NCBI GenBank assembly: GCA_027459525.1
Contig: DAIDIC010000201.1
Coordinates: 1-16,433, forward strand
Length of the DNA: 16,433 nucleotides
Direction of reading: 5' to 3'
Origin: JAJYBV01 sp021812265
GTDB lineage: Bacteria; Chloroflexota; Ktedonobacteria; Ktedonobacterales; JACDGC01
Positions 5,791 to 14,608 of the stretch are shown piece after piece. How positions within the stretch are numbered: the stretch's first letter is position 1; each line of letters opens with the position of its first letter. Below the pieces are notes generated by a model. The model was not told the origin of the DNA. It saw only the letters and a list, made by a program, of their open reading frames with translations, and searched no databases. Position numbers and translations under genes: made by a program.

Positions 5791-8199
5791 ATGCAAGAAC
5801 CAAGTATACTCAGCAAACTATCACACGCAGTGATTCATAAATACGGAAGTTGGATTACTATCGGAATTTGGATACTTCTTGCCGTAGTTTTAAATATAAC
5901 AGCGCCAAGCTTAAGCAGTTTATATGATAATAACGCTACAAGTTCAATCGGCAACCAAGAATCTGTGAAAGCGGCGCAAATTTTGCAGAAAGAATTTCCC
6001 CAGCAAAATGATTTGCCGGCAATAATCGTATTTTATAACGCAAACGGTTTATCTTCACAAAATATCGCCCAAGCAAATCAAATGGCGTGTTGGTTGCTTC
6101 CGGCGGCGCAACAAACCCAATACGCCTGCGATCCGGGCAGTATTCCGGTTGCGCGGCCAAACAGCATCGGCGCAGTAATTTCTCCGCTGACAACACCACA
6201 GGCAGCGTCACAGCTCATGTCTCCGGATAAAACAACGCTCACTATTGTTGCCGCCATAACAGCCTCACCCAGTGACGCCGCTTTTTCGGGGAAAATTCTT
6301 AGCGCGCTGCAAACCTACGCCACAGATGTGGCGAAAGCAAACCCGAACCTGCAAGTGAAAGTAACGGGCGCAGCAGGAGTAATTGCTGATTTAGGATCAG
6401 TGTTTTCTAACATCAACGGTAAAATTTTAATTACAACAATAACATTAGTGCTCATTTTATTACTGCTGATTTACCGTTCACCATTGCTGGCGCTTTTACC
6501 CATCATCAGTGTTGGCGTCGCTATGCAAATAGCAGACCCAATATTGGCGCTGATAGTGAAACAAGGCGCATTTTCTGTCACAGCGCAAGCTGCAGGCATA
6601 CGCGATGTTCTGCTATTTGGAGCCGGAACAGATTATGTAATATTTTTAGTGGCGCGCTATCGCGAGGAATTGAAACATAACTCCAACCGGCGAAACGCTT
6701 TAATCACCGCCACAACCAGTGTAAGCGAAGCTATTACATCCAGCGCAGGAACAGTTGCGCTGGCGTTGATGGTTCTTTTTCTGGCAACGCTGGGTTTTTA
6801 TAAAACACTCGGCCCATTGCTGGCTATATCAGTCATTGTTATGCTGCTGGTGGGTTTAACTTTTACTCCGGCCCTGATGAATATTTTAGGGAAAGCCGCA
6901 TTTTGGCCGTTTATACCCAAGTTGGCGCCCGACTCAACCAAAGAAGAAATCGGTAAAGGCTTGTGGGCAGGCATTGCAAATTTTGTGGTAAAACGCCCCA
7001 TTATTTCTACAATATCCAGCGCTTTACTGCTGGCAATATTTGCGTTGGGCAATATTGGTGTTCCCGCCGCCTATAATCAGTTAACTGCGTTACGCGCGCC
7101 TACACAGTCTTCGCAAGGGTACTCAATATTAGCTAAACATTTTGCGCCGGGAACTTTGGCGCCGTTAAACATTGTGCTGCAATTAAAGCCGGGCAGCAAC
7201 GCATACCAACAATTTGCTGCCATCGATCAGATTACCCAAGCGGCGCAAAATACACCCAATATAGCGGAAGCAGATGGCCCGACTCAGCCATCAGGAAAAT
7301 CCATAGGTATTACACCCACTACGCTGCAAAGTGATTTCGCCGCTTTGCCGGATGCGTTAAAAACGGCAATTCGCTCCGGAACATATTCCGGCGCCGGCGG
7401 CGCGCCTTCATCTGCCGCTAATCCTGAAATCATCGGATTATACGCCGCGGCGTCGCAATTTATTTCTGCCGATAACTCAACAGTATCCCTGAAAGTAACA
7501 CTCAATACCGATCCATACGGAACACAGGCGCTGAACACGATGCCGCCATTGCTTACAGCGATTCAAAAAGCCGCAAAAAATGCTGGGCTGCAAACAACAT
7601 TCATCGGACTTGCGGGAATTACACCAACCCTTACCGACACCCGAGCGGTAAATATAAACGATATTTCCTTTATCATACCCATTGTTTTGATTATTATTGC
7701 TGTTATTTTAGGGCTGCTGCTGCGCAGTATTGTCGCGCCAATATATTTACTTGCTGCAGTCTCGCTCAACTACGCCGCTGCTTTGGGTATATCATCCTTT
7801 TTCTTTACAAAAATTCAAGGAGATGAAGGATTATCATACGCCGCGCCGCTATATACCTTCATCTTTCTTGTTGCCCTAGGCGCAGACTATACCATCTTTT
7901 TGATGTCGCGAGTGCGTGAAGAAACCGCTCATTTGGGGCTGGAAGCAGGTATGCGCATTGCTTTAAGCCGAACCGGTGGCGTTATTACTTCCGCCGGACT
8001 CATTTTGGCAGGCACATTTGCCGTGCTGACTACACTACCCTTGCGGGATTTATTTCAATTAGGGGTAACCGTTGCCACAGGTATTTTATTGGATACATTT
8101 GTTGTCCGCGGATTTTTGGTTCCGGGAATTGTTATACTGCTAAAAGACGCCAATTGGTTTCCCGGAAAAATTATCCCGCGGCAGCGGCAAGCCAAATAA
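5791..8199 (+). CDS. MMPL/RND superfamily transporter
   Basis: An 802-aa proton-driven membrane transporter of the MMPL (YdfJ/MmpL-like) branch of the RND superfamily. Such proteins move lipids, hydrophobic compounds or drugs across the cytoplasmic membrane. It has the usual two-fold repeat: a helix at about 18-40, an extracytoplasmic domain of about 170 residues, and a bundle of five helices (about 212-375). The same plan then repeats: a helix at about 400-425, a second outer domain rich in Gly/Ala/Ser, and five helices from about 627 to 790. Each bundle carries the Asp-Tyr pair of the MmpL proton relay: GTDYVIFLVARYREE (D281-Y282) and GADYTIFLMSRVREE (D699-Y700). The N-terminal ATG at 5791 is 14 bases past AAAGG, a long spacing. 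The substrate is not deducible. It is probably monocistronic, with its own promoter and a folded leader. Confidence 0.9.
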   Translation: MQEPSILSKLSHAVIHKYGSWITIGIWILLAVVLNITAPSLSSLYDNNATSSIGNQESVKAAQILQKEFPQQNDLPAIIVFYNANGLSSQNIAQANQMACWLLPAAQQTQYACDPGSIPVARPNSIGAVISPLTTPQAASQLMSPDKTTLTIVAAITASPSDAAFSGKILSALQTYATDVAKANPNLQVKVTGAAGVIADLGSVFSNINGKILITTITLVLILLLLIYRSPLLALLPIISVGVAMQIADPILALIVKQGAFSVTAQAAGIRDVLLFGAGTDYVIFLVARYREELKHNSNRRNALITATTSVSEAITSSAGTVALALMVLFLATLGFYKTLGPLLAISVIVMLLVGLTFTPALMNILGKAAFWPFIPKLAPDSTKEEIGKGLWAGIANFVVKRPIISTISSALLLAIFALGNIGVPAAYNQLTALRAPTQSSQGYSILAKHFAPGTLAPLNIVLQLKPGSNAYQQFAAIDQITQAAQNTPNIAEADGPTQPSGKSIGITPTTLQSDFAALPDALKTAIRSGTYSGAGGAPSSAANPEIIGLYAAASQFISADNSTVSLKVTLNTDPYGTQALNTMPPLLTAIQKAAKNAGLQTTFIGLAGITPTLTDTRAVNINDISFIIPIVLIIIAVILGLLLRSIVAPIYLLAAVSLNYAAALGISSFFFTKIQGDEGLSYAAPLYTFIFLVALGADYTIFLMSRVREETAHLGLEAGMRIALSRTGGVITSAGLILAGTFAVLTTLPLRDLFQLGVTVATGILLDTFVVRGFLVPGIVILLKDANWFPGKIIPRQRQAK

Positions 8200-8271
8200 T
8201 AATTGCCGCTCCACATAGCGGTTGGCTGACATATCCTTTTTTCACAAAATGAAAACATTCGGCTGGTTGGA

Positions 8272-8280
8272 TGGTATAGT
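8272..8280 (+). promoter_or_regulatory. Candidate extended -10 element before the 551-aa gene
   Basis: TGG then TATAGT (8275-8280) fits an extended -10 (TGn-TATAnT), with no good -35 at the expected distance. It would give a leader of roughly 87 bases. The 174-base gap before the gene also holds a small hairpin (8206-8210 with 8217-8221) and a T-run at 8237-8242 that is too far away to make a clear terminator. Confidence 0.3.
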
Positions 8281-8373
8281 AAAGAGAGATCACGGAAAAA
8301 TACTAAGAACAACCGGCTGATATTTTCTGTATGAATATATCCGGTTTTATAGGTTTATTAGGATAGGAAAGAT

Positions 8374-10029
8374 ATGGATTCTCAAAATGATCCATCGTAT
8401 ACCGATACCGCGGAATCCGGTGAAGATTTTTTTCCTAAAACAACAAAGACGGATACACGCCATCGCAAAGAAAGCCGCCGGCATGCGCGCCGCGAACTGA
8501 TTGTGTTGGCAGAGGAAATAGCCGTCGCGGCAACAGAAATAGCGGCAAAACATCGGGCTGGTTCCGCGCGGAATGATTATTTAGAATGTGTATTTGCCTA
8601 TACCCAGCTAGCGGATGAAGCGGTTAGCGGCTTTAGCTCCGAAACATTCAGCAAGGTAACGGTATCGGAGCCATACCGCCGCAAAGCAGTTGCGGCGACC
8701 CGCAGCGTCAGTAAGCTGCAGATTACGCTGCAAGGCGAAGAAACAGAAACAGCGGCAAACAAGCGCGCGGCGCTTCCTATGTTTTGGAACATGCGCGCGC
8801 GCGGTTTGCAGTTGGCGTTACAAAGCTGGCGCAACTGCTTTGGCGCGCTGCACACCGACGCTGCGCCGGAAATTTCTGCAGTAACCGAAGCCAATGAAAT
8901 GTTGAAAAGCGCATATGGAATCGCAGCAATGCCTTCATGGGCGCTTTTATTTTGGCGCATCATAACCGGCGCGGCGGCTTGGGTATGCGGGCTGCTGGCA
9001 GCGCTGTATATTGCCGCCGCCGCCGGCGCGCTGAGCGGCGGAATGAATCCGCAAACTATGCGAATAACTCTTATTGCCGCAGGAGCCGCTATTTTGGGGA
9101 TATTGCTGATTAGTGAATTGTATATATATAAATACACGGCGCTAAATCGTATCGGCGCCGCACGCTGGCGGCGAAACACTGCTATGGGCAGAATTGCCGC
9201 CACAAAATACGACACATGGATTGCTGTATTGTTTACGCTGCTGCTTTTATTGCTTGCCGGCGCCGGCGTCGCCGGATGGTTTTCTCTCAATAATACTGCG
9301 GCGTTTGCCGGACTGCAAAACGCTTGGCGCACAAACTCGGACGTCGGCGCGCACATACACACCTTAGCGGAAGCGCTGCAAGGATTCTTATTGCCTTACA
9401 CCGCAGCAATATATGGCGTCTTCCTTATACCTGCAGCTATATTGCTTTTCCCTTCACTGGCCGCCGCGCTGCATGTATACGCCGGTCAAATGATCGCGGC
9501 AACCGGCCGAATCAGAGAATATCGCATATTTTATGCGCGAGTAAATCTAAGAAACAGCTTTTTATTGTGGCTGTATGGCATAGTCATTGTAGCAGTATGC
9601 GCATTGACGGCAGCGTTTACCCAAACATTTTTCCCAATTCTTGCCTATATTGACGGTATAAAATTTTCCTATGTTTTCCCAATTGCCGCCGCAATCGGCG
9701 CAGGAATATATATCGCCCTCATTTGGTATCCGTTTGCGCGCGGAGTAAGCCGATGGCGCGCGACGCAGTTGCGCTTTTTCGCCAATCAGCGGCGGGACCT
9801 GAATATGCGTATGGATACTTTTGACGGCGCCGCTTCAGACAGTGAAGTAACTCAAGCGCGCATGGCTGTTACCTTGGCTGAATATGCGCAATTGCAAGAA
9901 AATGATTTGAGCAGAATAAAAATAATGCCCTTCGCATGGTTTACAGAATTATTAGTATTCATTGTTATTTTGCTTCTCTCCTTTTTAACAGATCAATTTT
10001 TGCAGACAGTGTGGAGATTTTTTCGATAA
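8374..10029 (+). CDS. Unrecognised 551-aa multi-helix membrane protein
   Basis: I do not recognise the family. Residues 1-185 are soluble and charged: an acidic N-terminus, a basic patch at about 28-40 (RHRKESRRHARR), then helical Ala/Glu-rich sequence. About seven hydrophobic helices follow, near 189-221, 231-251, 282-305, 339-366, 396-423, 431-455 and 523-543. The hydrophilic segment between the last two (about 456-522) is predicted soluble and carries many Arg and Gln residues (RWRATQLRFFANQRRDLNMRMD). The sequence is rich in Ala and aromatics, with no obvious enzyme motif, ATP-binding loop or transporter signature. ATG at 8374 lies close behind AGGAAAG (8365-8371). It has gaps on both sides (174 and 267 bases), so it is probably transcribed alone. 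A transporter accessory, sensor or cell-envelope protein are all possible; none is supported directly. Confidence 0.75.
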   Translation: MDSQNDPSYTDTAESGEDFFPKTTKTDTRHRKESRRHARRELIVLAEEIAVAATEIAAKHRAGSARNDYLECVFAYTQLADEAVSGFSSETFSKVTVSEPYRRKAVAATRSVSKLQITLQGEETETAANKRAALPMFWNMRARGLQLALQSWRNCFGALHTDAAPEISAVTEANEMLKSAYGIAAMPSWALLFWRIITGAAAWVCGLLAALYIAAAAGALSGGMNPQTMRITLIAAGAAILGILLISELYIYKYTALNRIGAARWRRNTAMGRIAATKYDTWIAVLFTLLLLLLAGAGVAGWFSLNNTAAFAGLQNAWRTNSDVGAHIHTLAEALQGFLLPYTAAIYGVFLIPAAILLFPSLAAALHVYAGQMIAATGRIREYRIFYARVNLRNSFLLWLYGIVIVAVCALTAAFTQTFFPILAYIDGIKFSYVFPIAAAIGAGIYIALIWYPFARGVSRWRATQLRFFANQRRDLNMRMDTFDGAASDSEVTQARMAVTLAEYAQLQENDLSRIKIMPFAWFTELLVFIVILLLSFLTDQFLQTVWRFFR

Positions 10030-10073
10030 TACGCCGGAATTATTCGGAATAGCGGCGGAGTCAATGAAAACGA

Positions 10074-10104
10074 TTGGCGCAATTGCAGCGCTGTTTGTTA
10101 TACT
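10074..10104 (+). promoter_or_regulatory. Candidate distal promoter upstream of menF
   Basis: TTGGCG (10074-10079) and TATACT (10099-10104) are separated by 19 bases, longer than ideal. The -10 lies in the 10-mer gttatactat, which recurs at 10160-10169. Confidence 0.3.
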
Positions 10105-10158
10105 ATCCCATAAACCGGCCCCGCAGAACGAAAGCCATAGCGCAACATACAGCTTCTG

Positions 10159-10167
10159 TGTTATACT
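10159..10167 (+). promoter_or_regulatory. Candidate proximal extended -10 promoter of menF
   Basis: TGT-TATACT (10159-10167) fits an extended -10. There is no clear -35. It would leave a leader of about 120 bases before menF. That leader contains a small hairpin (10178-10183 aaccga with 10188-10193 tcggtt) and two imperfect direct repeats of the form tgccg-a-ttttt near 10203-10232. Confidence 0.4.
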
Positions 10168-10296
10168 ATGAATAACAAACCGACTCATCGGTTGGTTTAT
10201 ATATTGCCGGATTTTTGACTGCCGACTTTTTACATTGCAGATATTGCTGGCGGCAAATCCGCGCAAAAAGCCTGTGATGAAAGTAAACCAGATTGT

Positions 10297-11784
10297 ATGA
10301 ACGCTTCAGCTACGCATACGAAAAATACAACTACCTTGTGTTCACCGGAAAGAATGGACTCAGTAAAAGAGTTTCTTGCCCAAACCCGGCAAACCATTGC
10401 CGAAACTACCGGCGCAGCGCTATGTAGCTATGTGTTTGCCGTTGATAAAATAGATCTGCTTTTGGCATACGAAGCCGCGCAAAAATGCTCCCCCGCCTTC
10501 GCCGTTTTTTATCAGCGGCCAGAAAGCGATTTTGCCGCCGCCGCGTGGGGCAAAGCGTGGGAGGCCGCCACAGCCGGCGCAGCTAGCATGCGCGAGGCGG
10601 CAAAGCAATGGGATGCTGTCGCAGAACACGCCGCTATTCATTTTGAAACCGCTCTCTCCGCCGGGCCATGGAGTTTTCCAATAGCTATGGCAGGTTTCGC
10701 GTTTGATCCGCAACGGCAAAGATCGGAATTGTGGCAGAATTTTCCGGACGCATCGGTGGTTGCTCCGGAAATAACATGGATACAAGCAAACGCAGCTTCT
10801 GTAATGATGTGGACGTTTTACATTACAGCCGAATCTTCGATTGAAGAAATGGCGCAGCAATTGGCAAGCCGGTACGCCGAATTTGCCGCACTGTATCCCT
10901 CTGCCGCGCCGGCGAAAAATACAACGGAAAGCGCTGCGCAACAAACTGTTATGCGCCCTATGCGAAGCAATAAAGAATGGATGGAATATGTTTCCGGTTG
11001 TCTGGCAGAAATAACCAATGGCGCCGGTGAGAAAATTGTGCCGGCGCGCGCAGTCTCAGCGGAAAGCGCGGCCGGTTGGGAGATAACAGCCGGCCTCGAT
11101 TATTTGCGTCGCAATTATCCCGCTGCGGTTATATTTGCCATTGCGCGGGGCGGCAGCGTTTTTATGGGCGCGACACCCGAGCGGCTGGGCATGGCCGCCG
11201 ACAGCAAGGTGTATACCATGGCGCTGGCAGGTTCGGCGCCCCGTGGAGCTACCGCGGATGAAGATGAAAAAATTGAGCGAGAACAGTTATTCAGTTTAAA
11301 AAATATGCGGGAACATCGGGTAGTTTCCCAGTCAATTACCACGGCGCTGCGCCAAATAACCGAATTTATTGCCGCAGATGAAACACCCAAAGCCTTAAAA
11401 CTGCACAATGTGCAGCATTTACTGACACATATCAGCGGCAAATTGCAACGCCGGCGCTCCATTCTTGATGTTGTTGAAGCCTTGCACCCAACTCCGGCAG
11501 TAGCAGGCTTGCCGCAAAACGCCGCGCTGCGGTATATTCGCAATAATGAAGCGCTGGACCGCGGCTGGTACGCTGCGCCAATCGGCTGGCTGAACACAAA
11601 CGGCGACGGAGAGTTTTGGGTCGCCTTGCGTTCCGGAATCATTACCGGCGCAAACGCCACCTTGTTTGCCGGCTGCGGAGTTGTGCGCGGATCTTTGCCG
11701 GAAGATGAGCTGCGCGAATCTGAAATAAAGCTGCAAGCCATGAAAGACGCGCTGCGTATCGCTGAGGTTAAAAATACTATATGA
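10297..11784 (+). CDS. menF: Isochorismate synthase (menaquinone pathway)
   Basis: A 495-aa Mg2+-dependent chorismate-utilising enzyme converting chorismate to isochorismate, the first committed step of menaquinone synthesis. The C-terminal half carries the family core: EKIVPARA with the likely catalytic base Lys246, FMGATPERL with the likely general acid Glu295, AGSAPRGATADEDE, EHRVV, LHNVQHLLTHISGKL, LHPTPAVAGLP, DRGWYAAPIGW and the metal-binding ELRESEIKLQAM. The N-terminal 200 residues are the poorly conserved scaffold typical of the family. Position ahead of menD and menH favours MenF over siderophore-type EntC. The ATG at 10297 has only a weak SD (gaaag). A later ATG at 10354 (MDSVKEFL) is closely preceded by ggaaag and is an alternative. 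The stop overlaps the menD start (ATGA). Confidence 0.94.
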   Translation: MNASATHTKNTTTLCSPERMDSVKEFLAQTRQTIAETTGAALCSYVFAVDKIDLLLAYEAAQKCSPAFAVFYQRPESDFAAAAWGKAWEAATAGAASMREAAKQWDAVAEHAAIHFETALSAGPWSFPIAMAGFAFDPQRQRSELWQNFPDASVVAPEITWIQANAASVMMWTFYITAESSIEEMAQQLASRYAEFAALYPSAAPAKNTTESAAQQTVMRPMRSNKEWMEYVSGCLAEITNGAGEKIVPARAVSAESAAGWEITAGLDYLRRNYPAAVIFAIARGGSVFMGATPERLGMAADSKVYTMALAGSAPRGATADEDEKIEREQLFSLKNMREHRVVSQSITTALRQITEFIAADETPKALKLHNVQHLLTHISGKLQRRRSILDVVEALHPTPAVAGLPQNAALRYIRNNEALDRGWYAAPIGWLNTNGDGEFWVALRSGIITGANATLFAGCGVVRGSLPEDELRESEIKLQAMKDALRIAEVKNTI

Positions 11785-13592
11785 ATGAAACCAGTATTGC
11801 GCAAGATTTTCCCAACGCATTATATGCGTTTACCGGCGCGTTTTTTGATGAATTAGCGCGTTCCGGCGTGCGCCATGCAGTATTTTGTCCGGGTTCGCGT
11901 TCTACGCCGCTGGTTATGACGCTGGCAAAAGAGCCGCGCATTCGCCTGTGGAAGCAAATTGACGAACGCTCTGCGGCTTTTTTTGCGCTGGGCGCCGCTA
12001 AATATCTGAAAGAGCCGGTCGCAGTTATTTGCACCTCCGGCACTGCGGCGGCAAATTTTCTGCCCGCTATTGCCGAAGCGCGCTTATCACACATTCCACT
12101 GATCGTTATCACGGCAGATCGCCCGCATGAATTGCGCGACTGCGGCGCGCCGCAAACAATCGACCAAATCCATCTCTACGGGGGACAGGTAAAATGGTTT
12201 TCCGAGGCGCCGCTGCCTGAAGCTTCTAACACCACCCTGCGCTACATCCGCACGCTGGCTTGCCGCGCCGCAGCAGAAACGCTGACCGCTCCATTTGGCC
12301 CCGTGCACATCAATATGCCTTTCCGCGAGCCGCTTACTCCAGAGATTGATCCGAATTTTCATCCGGAAAAACTGGATGAAACTGCGCTGTTTGGCAGAGC
12401 AAACGGCGCGCCATTCGTGGCGGCGCGTCACGCAGAATACAGCGCCGCCGATGGGGCAACCATGGCGCAATTAGCGTCACTGCTAAACAACTCCGAAAAG
12501 CCGCTGATCATCGCCGGCTCTCAACCCTTCCCATCGCACCAATCCGCATTGCTGCGCTTCGCCGAAGCAAACGCTGTCCCCGTCTTGGCAGATCCGCTAT
12601 CCGGAGCGCGAGGCGCAACCGCTGCGTGCGTAATTTCAGGATATGAGATATTTTTGCGCCATCGGCCAACTTCTCATCGACTGCAGCCGGATCTCATAAT
12701 TCGTGTCGGAGCTGCGCCAGTCTCAAAAATCGTCAATCAATGGCTGGAAACATTTCCGGCTGTTCCGCACATTATTGTGGATGACTCATTTGGATGGAAT
12801 GAACCTTCTCATATTGAATCAATGTATATCCGCGCGCATAGCGAGGCCATTTTTGCGCAACTGAACGCCGACCCCGCAATGGCAAATCTGCCGAAAACAC
12901 CATGGCTCCAAGAATGGCGCCATATTGATTCTGTCGCCGCTGAAGCCGCTGATAACGCCTGCAATGCGTTTACGGATATGTTCGAGGGCCGGTTATATCG
13001 GGAATTAGATCGCATACTGCCGGATAACGCAATCTTATTTGCCGGCAACAGCATGCCAATCCGCGACACCGACACATTTTTTTGGCGGAAGAACCGCCCG
13101 ATTACCATATTGGCAAACCGCGCCGCAAACGGTATTGACGGCGTTGTTTCCACAGCGTTGGGGGTCGCCGCAGCCTCGGGCAAGCGCGTATACTTGGTAA
13201 TAGGCGATACTTCGCTGTATCATGATATGAACGGGCTGCTGGCGGCGCAGTTAAATCACCTGCCATTAACAGCGCTGGTGATCAATAATAATGGAGGCGG
13301 CATATTCTCGTTTTTATCTCAGGCAAACTATCCCGAAACATTCGAAGATCTATTTGGCGCGCCAATCTGCCTAGATTTTCAGCATACGGCAAAACTCTAT
13401 GGCGCGCAGTATACTTTTATTGAATCATGGAATCACCTGCGCGGCGCGCTGGATGAACCGGCCAATCAAACCGGCCTTGTTCTGCTGGAAATGAAGACCG
13501 ATCGCGCGCAGAATGTTGTTTTGCACAGAGAAATATGGAAGGTGGCGCACGAGGCGATTGCGCGGCGCATAAAACAGGAGGCGGAAGAATGA
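11781..13592 (+). CDS. menD: SEPHCHC synthase (thiamine diphosphate enzyme)
   Basis: A 603-aa ThDP- and Mg2+-dependent enzyme that joins isochorismate and 2-oxoglutarate (with loss of CO2) to give 2-succinyl-5-enolpyruvyl-6-hydroxy-3-cyclohexene-1-carboxylate. The N-terminal half has the substrate and cofactor-activating signature VFCPGSRSTPLVMTLA and DERSAAFFALGAAK, with the ThDP-activating Glu62, plus CTSGTAAANFLPAI and ITADRPHELRDCGAPQTI. The C-terminal half has GNSMPIRDTD and the ThDP motif GDTSLYHDMNG (D476) ending in NNNGGGIFSFL (N502-N504). The length is slightly above the usual 550-580. It starts at ATG 11781, inside an ATGA overlap with menF, and ends in an ATGA overlap with menH, so all three are translationally linked. 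Confidence 0.96.
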   Translation: MNETSIAQDFPNALYAFTGAFFDELARSGVRHAVFCPGSRSTPLVMTLAKEPRIRLWKQIDERSAAFFALGAAKYLKEPVAVICTSGTAAANFLPAIAEARLSHIPLIVITADRPHELRDCGAPQTIDQIHLYGGQVKWFSEAPLPEASNTTLRYIRTLACRAAAETLTAPFGPVHINMPFREPLTPEIDPNFHPEKLDETALFGRANGAPFVAARHAEYSAADGATMAQLASLLNNSEKPLIIAGSQPFPSHQSALLRFAEANAVPVLADPLSGARGATAACVISGYEIFLRHRPTSHRLQPDLIIRVGAAPVSKIVNQWLETFPAVPHIIVDDSFGWNEPSHIESMYIRAHSEAIFAQLNADPAMANLPKTPWLQEWRHIDSVAAEAADNACNAFTDMFEGRLYRELDRILPDNAILFAGNSMPIRDTDTFFWRKNRPITILANRAANGIDGVVSTALGVAAASGKRVYLVIGDTSLYHDMNGLLAAQLNHLPLTALVINNNGGGIFSFLSQANYPETFEDLFGAPICLDFQHTAKLYGAQYTFIESWNHLRGALDEPANQTGLVLLEMKTDRAQNVVLHREIWKVAHEAIARRIKQEAEE

Positions 13593-14419
13593 AAGATGGC
13601 TGTATTTCGCTGAATGGCCTGCGTTATTTTTACCGAATGGAAGGATCCGGTAAACTGCTTTTATTGCTGCATGGCTTTACCGGCTCATCGGAAACATGGC
13701 GGAGCCACATGCCGGTGTTTGCCGCGAAAGGACATTGCGTGGCGGCGTTAGATTTGCCGGGCCACGGCAAAACCGAGATTCCGGCAAATATAAACCGTTT
13801 TGGGTTAGAAGCAGTTTACAAAGATATTGCGCAATTTATCGCATTTTTAGGAGCCACACAGCAAGACACTATTTTGCTGGGATACTCTATGGGGGCCAGA
13901 ACTGCTTTATATGCGGCGCTGCAAGGCGTATGCGGAGCTTTAATTTTGGAAAGCGGCTCGCCGGGGTTAAACACCGAAGCAGAACGCGCCCTGCGCCGCG
14001 ATGCAGATGAACGGCTGGCAAAAATGCTGGATGAACAGGGCGTTCCACAATTTATCGAATATTGGGAGCGTATTCCGCTGTTTGCCTCGCAGGCGCGCTT
14101 GCCGCAAGAAATACTGGCAGAGCAGAAAACGCAGCGGCTGGCAAATAGCGCCGCAGGGCTTGCCGGCAGCCTACGCGGAGCCGGAACCGGCGTTATGCCA
14201 AATTTGCGCCCGCAATTAACTGCGCTTACAATTCCCACACTGCTGATTTCCGGCGAACTGGATGAAAAATATACTGCAATTGCAACAGAATGTGCGCGAC
14301 AGGCTCCAAACGCGCAAACGGCTGTTTGCCGGACTGCCGGACACGCCGTGCATTTGGAGGACCCGGAGTGGTTCCGGCAGACAACACTCAATTTTATCCA
14401 TGGTGGTGTCTATGTATAA
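13589..14419 (+). CDS. menH: SHCHC synthase, alpha/beta-hydrolase fold
   Basis: A 276-aa alpha/beta hydrolase that eliminates pyruvate from the MenD product to give 2-succinyl-6-hydroxy-2,4-cyclohexadiene-1-carboxylate. It shows the oxyanion-side motif LHGFTGSSETW, the nucleophile elbow GYSMGARTALYAAL (Ser100), the MenH-like LESGSPGLNTEAER with a following Arg-rich stretch, ISGELDEKY (Asp225) and AGHAVHLEDPE (His252). The start is ATG 13589, seven bases after a perfect AGGAGG (13576-13581) and within the ATGA overlap with menD. An in-frame upstream start near 13535 would overlap menD by 58 bases and has no comparable SD. Generic hydrolases share this fold, so the MenH name rests on the motif set and the operon. 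Confidence 0.92.
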   Translation: MKDGCISLNGLRYFYRMEGSGKLLLLLHGFTGSSETWRSHMPVFAAKGHCVAALDLPGHGKTEIPANINRFGLEAVYKDIAQFIAFLGATQQDTILLGYSMGARTALYAALQGVCGALILESGSPGLNTEAERALRRDADERLAKMLDEQGVPQFIEYWERIPLFASQARLPQEILAEQKTQRLANSAAGLAGSLRGAGTGVMPNLRPQLTALTIPTLLISGELDEKYTAIATECARQAPNAQTAVCRTAGHAVHLEDPEWFRQTTLNFIHGGVYV

Positions 14420-14608
14420 AAGCGTTTGCTGGCGCAGTTGTTTTGAGAGATGCTGCAAGACATGCGCAACGCGCCTGTAAACGGCAGCGTTCTTCAATCC
14501 GGCATTCAGCCGCTCAAAAGAAAAAATTTTTCTTGCATGGAATAAGCCAAAAACGAACAGCGCCGAGCGCGGCGCATATACACATAAAAGAATAGTGAGA
14601 AGATTAAC
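14420..14608. other. Gap between menH and menB with three inverted repeats
   Basis: No gene is seen in these 189 bases. An imperfect hairpin pairs cgttt/ggcgc/gttg (14423-14440) with caac/gcgcc/aaacg (14467-14483), just past the menH stop. A 17-base AT palindrome lies at about 14518-14534 (aagaaaaa and tttttctt around one base). A compact all-GC stem pairs 14560-14565 (gcgccg) with 14570-14575 (cggcgc) around a 4-base loop, 21 bases ahead of the menB SD. None is followed by a proper T-tract. I see no convincing promoter, so menB may be read through from menFDH, with these structures tuning mRNA stability or processing. Confidence 0.5.

Noticed and set aside
8206..8242. Terminator after the MMPL gene
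   Set aside because: The stem (8206-8210/8217-8221) is only 5 bp and the T-run begins 16 bases after it, so it does not have terminator geometry.
8598..9362. 254-codon minus-strand frame opposite the 551-aa membrane protein
   Set aside because: The plus frame has a start with SD, full length and coherent membrane helices; the minus frame is Ala/Ser-rich shadow composition.
11115..11804. 229-codon minus-strand frame opposite menF
   Set aside because: Lies across the catalytic core of MenF, which is unmistakable; shadow frame.
13535..13588. Upstream in-frame start extending MenH by 18 residues
   Set aside because: It would overlap menD by 58 bases without a good SD, whereas ATG 13589 has a perfect AGGAGG and an ATGA overlap matching the menF/menD junction.
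13816..14391. 191-codon minus-strand frame opposite menH
   Set aside because: Antisense shadow; Ser/Cys/Ala-rich without recognisable domains.
14290..14595. 101-codon plus-strand frame spanning the end of menH and the following gap
   Set aside because: Starts inside menH in another frame, has no SD and no family features; the gap is better explained as non-coding structured sequence.
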